Below are positions 44,217 through 53,087 of a DNA stretch of 64,000 nt, one piece after another. The DNA lies in contig CAYNMV010000017.1 of NCBI GenBank assembly GCA_964398315.1, forward strand, positions 3,917-67,916, given 5' to 3'. Each line of letters begins with the position of its first letter. The stretch's first letter is position 1. The translations under genes and the position numbers were made by a program. Source of the DNA: JADLCB01 sp964398315. Its GTDB lineage: Bacteria; Planctomycetota; Phycisphaerae; Tepidisphaerales; Tepidisphaeraceae. The notes beneath the pieces were generated by a model. It did no database searches. It saw only the letters and a program-made list of their open reading frames with translations, and was not told the DNA's origin.

Positions 44217-46022
44217 ATGCAACGCACAAAGTATCATCCCTGGATCATTGCGGCGGCACTGGCGGTTCCGGTGGCGGCCTATGCCCAGTCCATTGAGTGG
44301 ATCAACCCCGCCGGCGGCAACTGGAACGATACCGGCAACTGGGACGGTGGCGAGATTCCCGATATCGCCAGTGAATCCGCCTCCATCAACGCCGATGGCA
44401 CCTATACGGTTAACGCCAACCAGGGTGTCAACCTGAGCGACGTCACCCTCGGCACCACCAGCACGGCCGGCAAGCAGACAGTTAACCTCAACACCTTCTC
44501 CGGCTTTAACTTCGCCAACATGACCATCGGTCCGAACGGGGTGTTCCAGCGCCACCAGAATGGCAACCTCGGCGGCACCGGCACGCTCACCATCCAGAAC
44601 GGCGGGCTGTTCTCGCAGTCCGGCACGGATAAAGGCGTCGGCGGCCATCACATCGTGGTGGAAGCCGGCGGGCAGTTCCACATCGCCAGCGGTGCTGCTC
44701 TGTCACCGGATGGCAATACCCACCTCACCATCAATGGCACCCTCAGCGGTGAAGGGAGGATCAACGGCGACCAGAATGGCCATGTTTACAGCGGCTCGGG
44801 CACCATCGAACTGGCCGGCGGCATCGATCTCGCCGGGCGCGGCAGTGTCTGGAGCGGGTTGACTGTCAACAGTGACATCACAGCGCGTGGCGCTTTCCTC
44901 ATTCCCAATGGCCAGAGCATTACGCTCAACGGCACGTTCACCAATACCAACGGCACGCGCGGCTTCGGCCCGCAGAACAATGGGGAAACAGCCACTGTCA
45001 CCGGCGCCGGCGACATCAACATCACCACCTCTACCGCGGATCTCCGCCTCGGCGGGGCCAACGGGAACAACAACGGCGGCGGGACCATCAACTTCACCGG
45101 TACCGGCGCCCTCAACCTCGCCGCCCATGGCGAGACCGGCTATATCAGCATCACTTCATCCACCATGAACATCCAGCGCGATACCACGATCTCCGGATCG
45201 GATGGGGGCTATGTGCGCATCGGTGGAGATAACAACGCGGTCAATGTGCGGGGGACGGGCAATACGCTGACGATCAACGCCGGTGGCATCCTGCTGATCG
45301 ACAGCGCATTCCACGAAGCGCGCAGCTTCAACGTGTACGATGGTGCTGAACTGCTGCTCAACGGCGGCAGCATACTGGGCAAAACCGGTGATGGCGGCCC
45401 GATCGTCAATATCGGCCAGAGCACCGCCGGCACGCTCGCCCTGGCCGCGGGTACCCACAGTGTGCTGGGCGCCTCCACCACCGGCAACGGCTCAGCGCCG
45501 CAGGTGCAACTGCACGCCAATGCCACGGTTTCGGCGGGTGCGGGCGCATCACTGACCCTGGCGGGTGCGCAAGTCCAGATCGACATCACCAATCCCGGCC
45601 AGTGGGGCTGGGATACCGCCGGTGCGATCCTGATCGCCGACAACGCCACCCGTTTCGAGGCGCTCAGCGATGACCTGGGCGATGCCACGCTGCCCGGCGA
45701 TACCGGCTTCAGTCTCAAGACACTGGGCTTCACGGATTCGGGCGAAGACCCGGTCTTTACCCTGTTCGACAACACCAACAACGATGGACTGGGCAGTGGG
45801 GATGTAGCGCTGTATGTCGAGACGCTGGATCTCAGCGGCCTGAATGCCGGGCGCACGCTCACCCTTGCCGGGTTCGACGGGGCAGAGCGGGTCTACTATC
45901 TCAACCTGGTTAATCCGAACAACGTGACTCTCGGCGCCAACTATGTGCAGATTGTCCCCGAGCCGGCTGCCCTGGGCCTGCTGGGACTGGCCGGCCTGCT
46001 GTCATTGCGCCGGCGGCGCTAA
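44217..46022 (+). CDS. PEP-CTERM protein with autotransporter-like beta repeats
   Basis: The 601-residue protein has signal peptide MQRTKYHPWIIAAALAVPVAAYA and 'WINPAGGNWNDTGNWDGG', then long Gly/Asn/Thr-rich beta-helix rungs ('GGTGTLTIQNGGLFSQSG', 'GTINFTGTGALNL') typical of autotransporter-associated repeats. The C-terminal sorting signal is VPEPAALG, a Leu/Gly helix and RRRR. GGAGGA precedes the ATG. It is likely a surface-anchored, glycan-contacting structural protein; no catalytic motif seen. It is the third gene rightward from the third LacI regulator. Confidence 0.87.
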   Translation: MQRTKYHPWIIAAALAVPVAAYAQSIEWINPAGGNWNDTGNWDGGEIPDIASESASINADGTYTVNANQGVNLSDVTLGTTSTAGKQTVNLNTFSGFNFANMTIGPNGVFQRHQNGNLGGTGTLTIQNGGLFSQSGTDKGVGGHHIVVEAGGQFHIASGAALSPDGNTHLTINGTLSGEGRINGDQNGHVYSGSGTIELAGGIDLAGRGSVWSGLTVNSDITARGAFLIPNGQSITLNGTFTNTNGTRGFGPQNNGETATVTGAGDINITTSTADLRLGGANGNNNGGGTINFTGTGALNLAAHGETGYISITSSTMNIQRDTTISGSDGGYVRIGGDNNAVNVRGTGNTLTINAGGILLIDSAFHEARSFNVYDGAELLLNGGSILGKTGDGGPIVNIGQSTAGTLALAAGTHSVLGASTTGNGSAPQVQLHANATVSAGAGASLTLAGAQVQIDITNPGQWGWDTAGAILIADNATRFEALSDDLGDATLPGDTGFSLKTLGFTDSGEDPVFTLFDNTNNDGLGSGDVALYVETLDLSGLNAGRTLTLAGFDGAERVYYLNLVNPNNVTLGANYVQIVPEPAALGLLGLAGLLSLRRRR

Positions 46023-46090
46023 GCGCAGGGCTTGTTTGTTCATGTTTCATGGCGGGCTGGGCAGCACGGGCGTTGTTTCGCTGCCCGCAC

Positions 46091-46129
46091 CCGCAATCTG
46101 CGCCAAAGACGTTTTGCGCAGGATTGCGG
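46091..46129 (+). terminator. Hairpin after PEP-CTERM gene
   Basis: CCGCAATC-TGCGC (46091-46103) pairs with GCGCA-(G)-GATTGCGG (46116-46129), 13 bp with one bulge. The short run GTTTT is in the loop, not after the stem, so termination may be partial. Confidence 0.5.
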
Positions 46130-46186
46130 CCCGCGCACTGTCACCGGGACAGGCCTGTTGATGGCTCTTTTTCAGAGGTTGCACCC

Positions 46187-49027
46187 ATGATTTGCTCTCG
46201 TCTGCTGACTGCGTGCCTGGCTTTGCTCGGATCGGCGGTGCTGGTCATTCCAGCCCTGGCAGGGCGGGTGCCGCTGGACCCGTCGATGGTGGTCAACGAG
46301 CACGATTTCGGCGAGCCGCAAGGCCTGGTCGATGAACAATCCCTCACTGGCACGGAGGATTCACCCTCCGGCAAGCCGGAGAAGGCCTGGACCGTGCCCT
46401 CCCAGCACTGGAAACACCATCCCGATGGCGTCAGCGCCTACCTGGACCTTGGCTACGAGCGCTATCTTGCCTCGATCTGGATCTTCGATACCCACGGCAA
46501 GGGTGATCTGGTGATCCAGTCCGGCACGCCGGGGCAATGGAAGCCGATCACCACCTATGGCTGCGACAAGTACATGACATGGGTCGAAGTGCCGCTGATC
46601 ACGAAAACGCGCTATCTGCGCCTGACGCGCAAGGATGGTGGAAGCGGCCTGACGGAAATCGTGCTGATCGAGCAGACGGAAGAGGAATTCGCTGCCGCCC
46701 GCGCCAAGGCCGAGGCCGAGGCCAGGGCCGCTGCCGAGAAGGCCGCCGCCGAAGCCCGCCTGGCCGCCGAGCGCGAGGCAGCGCTGGCCAAGGCCCGCGC
46801 TGAAGCCGCCAATCGCCCGGTGATTGATCTGGGCGAACCCTTTGGCAAGCTCACGCTCATCGACGAGATCGATGTGGCTGCGGCGGATCCTGGCCATCAG
46901 TTCACCGAAAGCCCGGCCGGCGTGTCGAAGGTGCAGAACATCCTGGGCAAGCCCACCCGCGTGCTGAGCAAAACCCCCGGCGAAGCGGCGTACATCGCCT
47001 TTCGCATCGGCAAGTACAAACTGCTGGAACCAGGCGGCACCTATGTGCTGGAGGTGGAATATCCCGAGGATGCTCCGCGCAGCATGATGATTCTCAGCTC
47101 GGGCAACGAAAGCTCACTGGGCTTTCATACCGGGGCGGCGGTGGGGGATGCGTTCCATCCCAAGTATGTGGGCAACCTGATCGAGTCGATCCAGACCCCG
47201 TTGGCCGGCGAGCACCGAACCTGGCGGATGTTGTTCAACCTGCACGATCGCTACCCCGATCTGCTGTATGTCCGCGACCAGACCGGCAACCGTGATTTGA
47301 CCCCGGTGGATGGATTCACCGTCGCCATCGCCCAATTCTCGGCCGAGAACATCCCCGCTTCGCACGGGGCGGCGGTGTCGCGCATCCGGCTGTTTGAGGT
47401 GAAAGATCCCTCCGCGCTCAAGGCACAGTATCGCCTCCCGCCCGAGGACCTGCCGCGCCGGCACCTGTTCTGGCGCGAAGAAATGGCGGATGGCGTGCTG
47501 CACGCCGAGAAAAATGGCACGCCCGCTGGCCTGGATCGGCCACTGGACTGGTATCGCTTCAAGGCCAATCAGATGCACTTCCTGGCGTTCAACACCTACG
47601 CCAAGGATTTGCTGGAATTTGGCGCTGTCCAGCACTGGGACTCCACGCCTCACGGTGGCAACCGCTGGGCGTATTTCAATTTCGAGCACAAGGACCTGTG
47701 GGGGCAGATCGTTGAAATGATGGGCAAGGAAGGGTTCTCCATCCTGCCCTACTACGAATATGCCGGCAGCAAGGGACAGCAGGGCCTCGGCCCGCAGCGC
47801 CGGGCCAAGCCGCTGACGCGCGATGATGGGTTCACCCACATCAAGTGGATCGAAAGCGCTAATGCCGACATCACCGACCCCGAGACATTCGAGGATTTCA
47901 AGAAAATGCTCGACCTGACGATCGTGCGCCAGCAGGACAAGGCGGCGTTTGTCGGGGCCTGGCTGCGGCCCAGGTCGCAGTTGCCCATGGGGTTTGGTGA
48001 TGCCACCCGCAAGCGCTTCGCCGAGGAGGCCAACAATGGCCAGCCGGTCACGCGCCAGCAGTTGCAGGATGATCAGCAGCTCTACGAACGCTATCGCCAG
48101 TGGTGGCTGGGCAAGCGGCGGGATTTCCTGATTGCCTGCCGGGACTACCTGCGCGAAAGCGGCATTGATGATGCCACCATCTTCTACACCGCACACCCCG
48201 GCGAACCCGGTGTGCCGTTCCCAACCTGGGACCCGCTGATGGTGACCGATGATGTGGAGGGTTGGAAACAGCGCCTCGCTGCCACCGGCTACGAGAAGGA
48301 CGCCAAGATTCAGCCGCTGAGCGTGCGCGAGGTGGTCGAGAAGAATCTGTACCTCGAAGCGCTGCTGGCCGAAGCCCGCACCTGGGGCGGGTGGGAGATC
48401 CACCATGCCACCCCCGCGCCAGACCCGGCCAACTACAAGCAGACCGACGGCGTTCTGATGACGCACGGCTTCAACCGCGTCTATACCGTTGCCTCTCCGG
48501 CCACGTTTGATGCGTTCCGCGGGCCGGCCGGGCTGGCAATTGTGCGCCATTATCCGCTCAACGAGAACATGATGTACGACAAGGACGACCAGCCCAAGCT
48601 CGGCTACTTCTGCGCTGATATCGAGCGTGCCGGCCCGTACTGCATGATGGCTGAGGCCCTGGCGATGGCCAACGGCGATCCGCGCTATATCGGCTATCTA
48701 CAGGGGCGCGTCTTCGCCCGCGGGTTCCCGCAGTACGTGCGGAACTTTAACGCCGCGTTCCTGTCACTGCCGGCGCTGCCCAGCCAGCGGCTGGACGATG
48801 CCAGCAGCGATGAGGCGGTGGTGGTGCGCTCGATTGCCACGCCGAAGCACGGCACGTACCTGGCAGTCATCAACACGGCCATGACGGATAAGACCGGTGT
48901 GACGATCACCCTGCCCGCCGACGGCAAGCTGACCGATGCCACCACCGGCGAGGCGATCGACGCCCCGGGCGGAAAGGTACAACTGACGCTCTACCCGTTC
49001 CAGATGCGGGCACTGCATATCGAATAA
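46187..49027 (+). CDS. Large secreted glycosidase-like protein with Ala/Glu coiled coil
   Basis: A 946-residue protein starting at ATG 46187 with a signal peptide ending VIPALAG. Residues ~30-160 look like a discoidin-type sugar-binding module ('YLDLGYERYLASIWIFDTHG', 'TKTRYLRLTRKDGGSGLTEIVLIEQ'). Residues ~165-208 are an Ala/Glu/Arg-rich heptad region likely to form a coiled coil. A beta domain (~215-430) leads to a barrel-like catalytic region (~440-840) with 'DWYRFKANQMHFLAFNTYAKD', 'GKEGFSILPYYEYAGSKGQQG' and 'WGGWEIHHATPAPDPANYK'. I do not recognise the GH family. It is the last gene of the second LacI/prepilin/PEP-CTERM cluster. Confidence 0.65.
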   Translation: MICSRLLTACLALLGSAVLVIPALAGRVPLDPSMVVNEHDFGEPQGLVDEQSLTGTEDSPSGKPEKAWTVPSQHWKHHPDGVSAYLDLGYERYLASIWIFDTHGKGDLVIQSGTPGQWKPITTYGCDKYMTWVEVPLITKTRYLRLTRKDGGSGLTEIVLIEQTEEEFAAARAKAEAEARAAAEKAAAEARLAAEREAALAKARAEAANRPVIDLGEPFGKLTLIDEIDVAAADPGHQFTESPAGVSKVQNILGKPTRVLSKTPGEAAYIAFRIGKYKLLEPGGTYVLEVEYPEDAPRSMMILSSGNESSLGFHTGAAVGDAFHPKYVGNLIESIQTPLAGEHRTWRMLFNLHDRYPDLLYVRDQTGNRDLTPVDGFTVAIAQFSAENIPASHGAAVSRIRLFEVKDPSALKAQYRLPPEDLPRRHLFWREEMADGVLHAEKNGTPAGLDRPLDWYRFKANQMHFLAFNTYAKDLLEFGAVQHWDSTPHGGNRWAYFNFEHKDLWGQIVEMMGKEGFSILPYYEYAGSKGQQGLGPQRRAKPLTRDDGFTHIKWIESANADITDPETFEDFKKMLDLTIVRQQDKAAFVGAWLRPRSQLPMGFGDATRKRFAEEANNGQPVTRQQLQDDQQLYERYRQWWLGKRRDFLIACRDYLRESGIDDATIFYTAHPGEPGVPFPTWDPLMVTDDVEGWKQRLAATGYEKDAKIQPLSVREVVEKNLYLEALLAEARTWGGWEIHHATPAPDPANYKQTDGVLMTHGFNRVYTVASPATFDAFRGPAGLAIVRHYPLNENMMYDKDDQPKLGYFCADIERAGPYCMMAEALAMANGDPRYIGYLQGRVFARGFPQYVRNFNAAFLSLPALPSQRLDDASSDEAVVVRSIATPKHGTYLAVINTAMTDKTGVTITLPADGKLTDATTGEAIDAPGGKVQLTLYPFQMRALHIE

Positions 49028-49131
49028 TTAGCGCGATATCGGGTTCGTGTTGGACCAGCGGCTCGTGCAGGGGCAACAGGAGCCGGCCGCCGATTCATCC
49101 CGGCTTCAGGGACCGGGATGAATCGGCTAGA

Positions 49132-50718
49132 ATGGGAAGAATGAGCCGTAAGCTGTACCTGGAGACATTTGGCTGCCAGATGAACGTGCTCGACAGCGAG
49201 CTGGTCCTCAACCAGTTGCGTGCCCGCGGGTACGAATCGACCGAGCATCGTGAAGCGGCCGATGTGGTGCTCTACAACACCTGCTCGGTGCGCGAGCATG
49301 CCGAGCAGAAGGTCTGGTCGCGCCTGGGGGAGATGCGCGACTGGAAAAAGAGCCGCCCGCATCTGGTCATCGGCGTCATCGGGTGCATGGCCGAGCGCGA
49401 TGGCACCAATATCTTCCAGCGCTTTCCTCACGTCGATCTGCTCTGCGGACCGGGCGAGTTGGATAAGCTGGCGGTGATGGTGGACAACCTGACCGCTGCA
49501 GAGCGGCAGAGTGCAGAGTTCGGGGCTCAGGATTCGGAGGAGTCTTGCGGTACTCGTGCTGGTGCTGGGCAAGACGATGCTTCCAGCACTGGTCTCTCGG
49601 CTGCCTCAAGCTCTCCCGCCGGCCGCCAGGTGGCGCTGATGGGCGCCAACACGCGGCGGTCCTCCACTCTCGCGGCGGCGGAAGACAATCTCGAGCTGCT
49701 GGATCTCTCCCGCAGCTTCTCACCCGACGAGAACGTGGCCCAGGCTTATGTGCGGATCACGCGCGGGTGCAACAAGTTCTGTACCTATTGCGTCGTGCCC
49801 TATACACGCGGGCCGGAGGTGCACCGGCCGCCGGAGAATATCATCGAGGAGATAAAGCGGCTGGCGGATGTGGGCGTGCGCGAGGTGACGCTGCTGGGGC
49901 AGACGATCAACCATTACCGCTACGTCCACGGCGACGGGCGCATCACCAGTTTCGGGCAATTGCTCTACCAGATCCACGAGGCCGTGCCGCACCTGCCGCG
50001 GCTGCGCTTCGTGACCAGCTTCCCGCGCGATTTTGATGATGAAGCGCTCCAGGCAATGCGCGACTGCGAGCGCATCTGCCGCTACCTGCACGTCCCGGCC
50101 CAGCACGGCAGCGATCGCATCCTGCGGCTGATGAACCGCGGATATACGGTGGGCGAGTATCGCGATTTCATCGCGCGGGCCAGGGACTACATGCCGGATA
50201 TCAGCATCGCCTCCGACTTCATCGTTGGCTTCCCCACCGAGACGGAGGAGGAATTTGAAACCTGCAAAGACCTGGTGCGCGAGTGCCGCTTCAAGAACAG
50301 CTTCATCTTCAAGTACAGTCCCCGCCCCGGCACCACCGCCATCAAGCGCTTCGAGGATGACATCCCCGATGATGTGAAGAAGCGCCGCAACAACGAGCTG
50401 CTGGCGGTCCAGGCGGAAGTGTGCGATCAGAACAACCGCGAGATGGTGGGCAAGACGGTCGAGGTGATGGTTGAAGGCCAGAGCAAGCTGGTCAGCCGGC
50501 GGCCGGCCAGCAACGTCGAGCTGGGGTGGGAGCGCCGTCGTCGCCAGCAGCCAGACACCGTCGAGCGCATCCAGCTCACCGGCCGCACGCGCGGCGATCA
50601 GATTGTGGTCTTCGACGGCGATCCCGCCCTCATCGGCCAGCTCGTCGAGGTCGAGATCACCCGCGGCAAGGCCTTGACGTTGTTCGGCGACCTGGCGCGC
50701 CAGCCGCAACTCGCCTGA
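49132..50718 (+). CDS. miaB: tRNA-2-methylthio-N6-dimethylallyladenosine synthase (MiaB)
   Basis: This radical-SAM methylthiotransferase modifies A37 of tRNAs reading UNN codons. The N-terminal UPF0004 domain binds the auxiliary cluster through C15 ('ETFGCQMN'), C51 ('NTCSVRE') and C85 ('GCMAERDG'). The radical-SAM cluster is C213/C217/C220 ('RGCNKFCTYC'). A TRAM domain forms the end. The 528-residue protein is longer than the usual ~450-475. Much of the excess is a Ser/Ala/Gly-rich insertion at about residues 123-166, between the two domains. A second ATG at 49141 is an equally possible start. Confidence 0.96.
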   Translation: MGRMSRKLYLETFGCQMNVLDSELVLNQLRARGYESTEHREAADVVLYNTCSVREHAEQKVWSRLGEMRDWKKSRPHLVIGVIGCMAERDGTNIFQRFPHVDLLCGPGELDKLAVMVDNLTAAERQSAEFGAQDSEESCGTRAGAGQDDASSTGLSAASSSPAGRQVALMGANTRRSSTLAAAEDNLELLDLSRSFSPDENVAQAYVRITRGCNKFCTYCVVPYTRGPEVHRPPENIIEEIKRLADVGVREVTLLGQTINHYRYVHGDGRITSFGQLLYQIHEAVPHLPRLRFVTSFPRDFDDEALQAMRDCERICRYLHVPAQHGSDRILRLMNRGYTVGEYRDFIARARDYMPDISIASDFIVGFPTETEEEFETCKDLVRECRFKNSFIFKYSPRPGTTAIKRFEDDIPDDVKKRRNNELLAVQAEVCDQNNREMVGKTVEVMVEGQSKLVSRRPASNVELGWERRRRQQPDTVERIQLTGRTRGDQIVVFDGDPALIGQLVEVEITRGKALTLFGDLARQPQLA

Positions 50719-50795
50719 GTTCCAGTTTCGTGGCACGGGCATCCCGCATGTAAATGTAAAGGGCGCCCGCGCCGCGCGAAAGCAGCGCTGCTCGT

Positions 50796-50818
50796 GGCGC
50801 GGGTTTGCAGCCCGCGCC
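50796..50818. repeat. Palindromic element related to 31053-31107
   Basis: GGCGCGGG (50796-50803) pairs with CCCGCGCC (50811-50818) around TTTGCAG. The core CGGGTTTGCA matches the element at 31053-31107, and a partial copy (tggcacgggcatcccg) lies at 50731-50746. It sits in the 200-bp gap between miaB and the phosphatase gene. Confidence 0.55.
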
Positions 50819-50918
50819 GACGCTGTCACAGGAGCAGAATATGGCCGGGCCGTGCCCCGACTCATCGGGATCGCCGAAGATCCGTGCCGCCTGAGGAAAA
50901 CGCAACAGGAGACAGGCC

Positions 50919-51707
50919 GTGGGCCAGATCGCATTGTCAGAACTGCTGAATATCGCCATGGACGCTGCCTATGTTGGTGGGCGGCGGGCACTGGCCTATT
51001 TCAACACACGGCTGGACGTTGAGCGTAAGCGCGATGACACGCCGGTCACGCAGGCGGACCGGGAGGCGGAGACGGTTATCCGCCAGATGATCGCCGCCCG
51101 CTATCCCACGCACAGCATCATCGGTGAAGAGCACGGCCGCACGCATGGCACCGAGGAGTACCGCTGGATCATCGATCCGATCGACGGCACCAAGAGTTTC
51201 ATCTGCGGCGTGCCGATGTGGGGCGTGCTGATCGGGGTTGAGGTGCGCGGGGTGGCGAGCGTGGGCGTGGTCTACCTGCCAGCAACCGATGAGATGATCG
51301 CGGCGACCCGCGGCGGTGGGTGCATGTGGAATGGCCGGCCATGCCGGGTGTCGAGCGTCGCCACCCTTGCCGAGGCGACGATGACCACCACATCGCTCAT
51401 GAGCTGCATCGCCCGCTCCGATGCTTTCGAAAACCTCGCCCGCCAGGTGCGGATCGTGCGCGGCTGGGGCGATTGCTACGGTCATGTCCTCGTCGCGACC
51501 GGCCGGGCCGATATCATGCTCGACTACGGCGCCAACCCGTGGGATGTGGCCCCGCTGCTGCCGATCCTGTCCGAGGCCGGCGGCCATTTCACCACCTGGG
51601 CGGGCGAACCGACCATCTGGGGCCCCGATGGCGTCTCCACCAACGCGGCACTGCATGAGCAGGTGATCGCCATTCTCAAGAATGAGAAGCGGCGGGGATC
51701 GGTTTAG
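50919..51707 (+). CDS. Inositol-monophosphatase-family phosphatase, HisN-like
   Basis: A 262-residue Mg-dependent sugar/histidinol-type phosphatase starting at GTG 50919, with AGGAGA upstream. Metal ligands are E70/E71 ('IIGEEHG') and D86-x-x-D89-G-T ('IIDPIDGTKSF'), and a later 'YGANPWDVAPLLPILSEAGG' completes the site. The spacing and 'DPIDGTKSFICGVPMWG' resemble histidinol-phosphate phosphatases of the HisN type, so histidine biosynthesis is a good guess, but inositol phosphate or a sugar phosphate cannot be excluded. Confidence 0.9.
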   Translation: MGQIALSELLNIAMDAAYVGGRRALAYFNTRLDVERKRDDTPVTQADREAETVIRQMIAARYPTHSIIGEEHGRTHGTEEYRWIIDPIDGTKSFICGVPMWGVLIGVEVRGVASVGVVYLPATDEMIAATRGGGCMWNGRPCRVSSVATLAEATMTTTSLMSCIARSDAFENLARQVRIVRGWGDCYGHVLVATGRADIMLDYGANPWDVAPLLPILSEAGGHFTTWAGEPTIWGPDGVSTNAALHEQVIAILKNEKRRGSV

Positions 51708-51766
51708 CGGGGTGGTACGGGAACGGGCCCGCCAGGGCAGTCCCTGGGCAACAGGAAGGAACGACC

Positions 51767-52312
51767 ATGTCGCTTCAATACGAATCGCCGCGGGAAACGT
51801 TGCATGGTGTACCCTCCCGCTTCGACTTGGCGGTGCTGGGGCTGCGGCTGATGGGGATCTGGCTGTTGATCCAGGTTGCGATGGCGCTCTCCCTGTTCGG
51901 GGCAGCGCTCATCGACGGCTACAGGTGCTATGATGACGCCCCGTGGTCTGTGGTTCTGGTGCCGGCGGTGTATCTTGCGTTGGGCATCTGGTTTGTCTTC
52001 TGGCCGGATGGATTGGCCCGGCGCATCCTGCCCAAGCCTGTCTCGAACCCAGTCACAACCGGCATGGCCGGCACCGATCTCCAGGCGATCGCCTTTTCAG
52101 CCGTTGGGCTGCTGCTCGTGATCGGATCGCTGCCGATGGTTCTGGAGATCGGCTATCGAGCGCTCCAGCGTGATATCAATGCCAGTGCCGCCTTTGAGCC
52201 ATCGATCACATTTGTGATGGGCCTCATTCTGTTCTTCCTGGGCCGCGGCCTGTCCGCCCTGTGGCAGCGCCTGCGGACAACGTCCACTGTGCCGGCCGAG
52301 CGGACGGATTAG
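51767..52312 (+). CDS. Hypothetical membrane protein with four predicted helices
   Basis: A 181-residue protein with AAGGAA upstream of the ATG. Hydrophobic segments lie at about residues 27-50, 62-80, 107-128 and 146-165. The N-terminal ~20 residues are polar. No family recognised. It lies 59 bp downstream of the phosphatase gene and 81 bp upstream of thpR, all on the same strand. Confidence 0.65.
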   Translation: MSLQYESPRETLHGVPSRFDLAVLGLRLMGIWLLIQVAMALSLFGAALIDGYRCYDDAPWSVVLVPAVYLALGIWFVFWPDGLARRILPKPVSNPVTTGMAGTDLQAIAFSAVGLLLVIGSLPMVLEIGYRALQRDINASAAFEPSITFVMGLILFFLGRGLSALWQRLRTTSTVPAERTD

Positions 52313-52393
52313 AATAGGCGGGGGTGCGGCTCGCCGCGTGGCGTGAATTTTCAATCCGCGCTACGCCTGGGCAACTCTCGCCCACGGAGCATC

Positions 52394-52942
52394 ATGCGAC
52401 TGTTTACCGCGATTGAACTGCCGGAGGAGGTGCGGGGGCATCTGGGGCGCGTGGCCGAGGTGTGCGCCCAGCAGGTCCACGGTGTGCGCTGGACGCCGGC
52501 AGCAAACCTGCATCTCACGCTCAAGTTCATCGGCGAGGTGCCGGATGCGCGCGTGCCGGAGTTGATCAACGCGCTGGAGGCGGTTGTGTTCCAGCGGCCG
52601 CTGGAGCTGGCCTGCGAGCGCCTGGTCTGCTTCCCGCCGCGTGGATCAGCGCGGATCGTGGCGGCGGAAGTGGGCGGTGAGGTCGACCCGCTGAGACAGA
52701 CTTTCGAGCGCATCGAGGCCGCGCTGGAGGGATTCTGCCTGAAGGAGCCGCGGCGCTATACGCCGCATATCACGCTTGGCCGTTCCAAGCCGGGTGTTGG
52801 CGGGCGCAGCCGCGAACTGATGGAGCAGGCCGCCGTCGGGCATTGGCCGGGCCCACCCTTCGAGATCGATGAGTTCGTCCTCTACCAGAGCGATTTATCC
52901 AAGGCCGGCCCGATTTACACGGTGGTGGCAAGGTTCGGATAA
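52394..52942 (+). CDS. thpR: RNA 2',3'-cyclic phosphodiesterase
   Basis: A 182-residue 2H phosphoesterase that opens 2',3'-cyclic phosphate ends of RNA. The two catalytic H-x-T-x motifs are H40-L-T-L ('NLHLTLKFIG') and H125-I-T-L ('YTPHITLGRSK'). ATG 52394 (MRLFTAIELP) is chosen over an earlier ATG because CGGAG precedes it and LigT-type proteins begin just so. Length is normal for the family. Confidence 0.93.
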   Translation: MRLFTAIELPEEVRGHLGRVAEVCAQQVHGVRWTPAANLHLTLKFIGEVPDARVPELINALEAVVFQRPLELACERLVCFPPRGSARIVAAEVGGEVDPLRQTFERIEAALEGFCLKEPRRYTPHITLGRSKPGVGGRSRELMEQAAVGHWPGPPFEIDEFVLYQSDLSKAGPIYTVVARFG

Positions 52943-53087
52943 ACGAGAGTTGAGTGATCGAGGGATCGACAGGTCGAGTGCGTAGGGGGGGCTTGCGCTT
53001 GTCATTGCCGCCCGCCTGACCAGTCACGCCATTGTCCGCTCAATTAAGCGCCCATGCAGCCGCCTTGTGAAGTCTTGCGCGGGCCTG

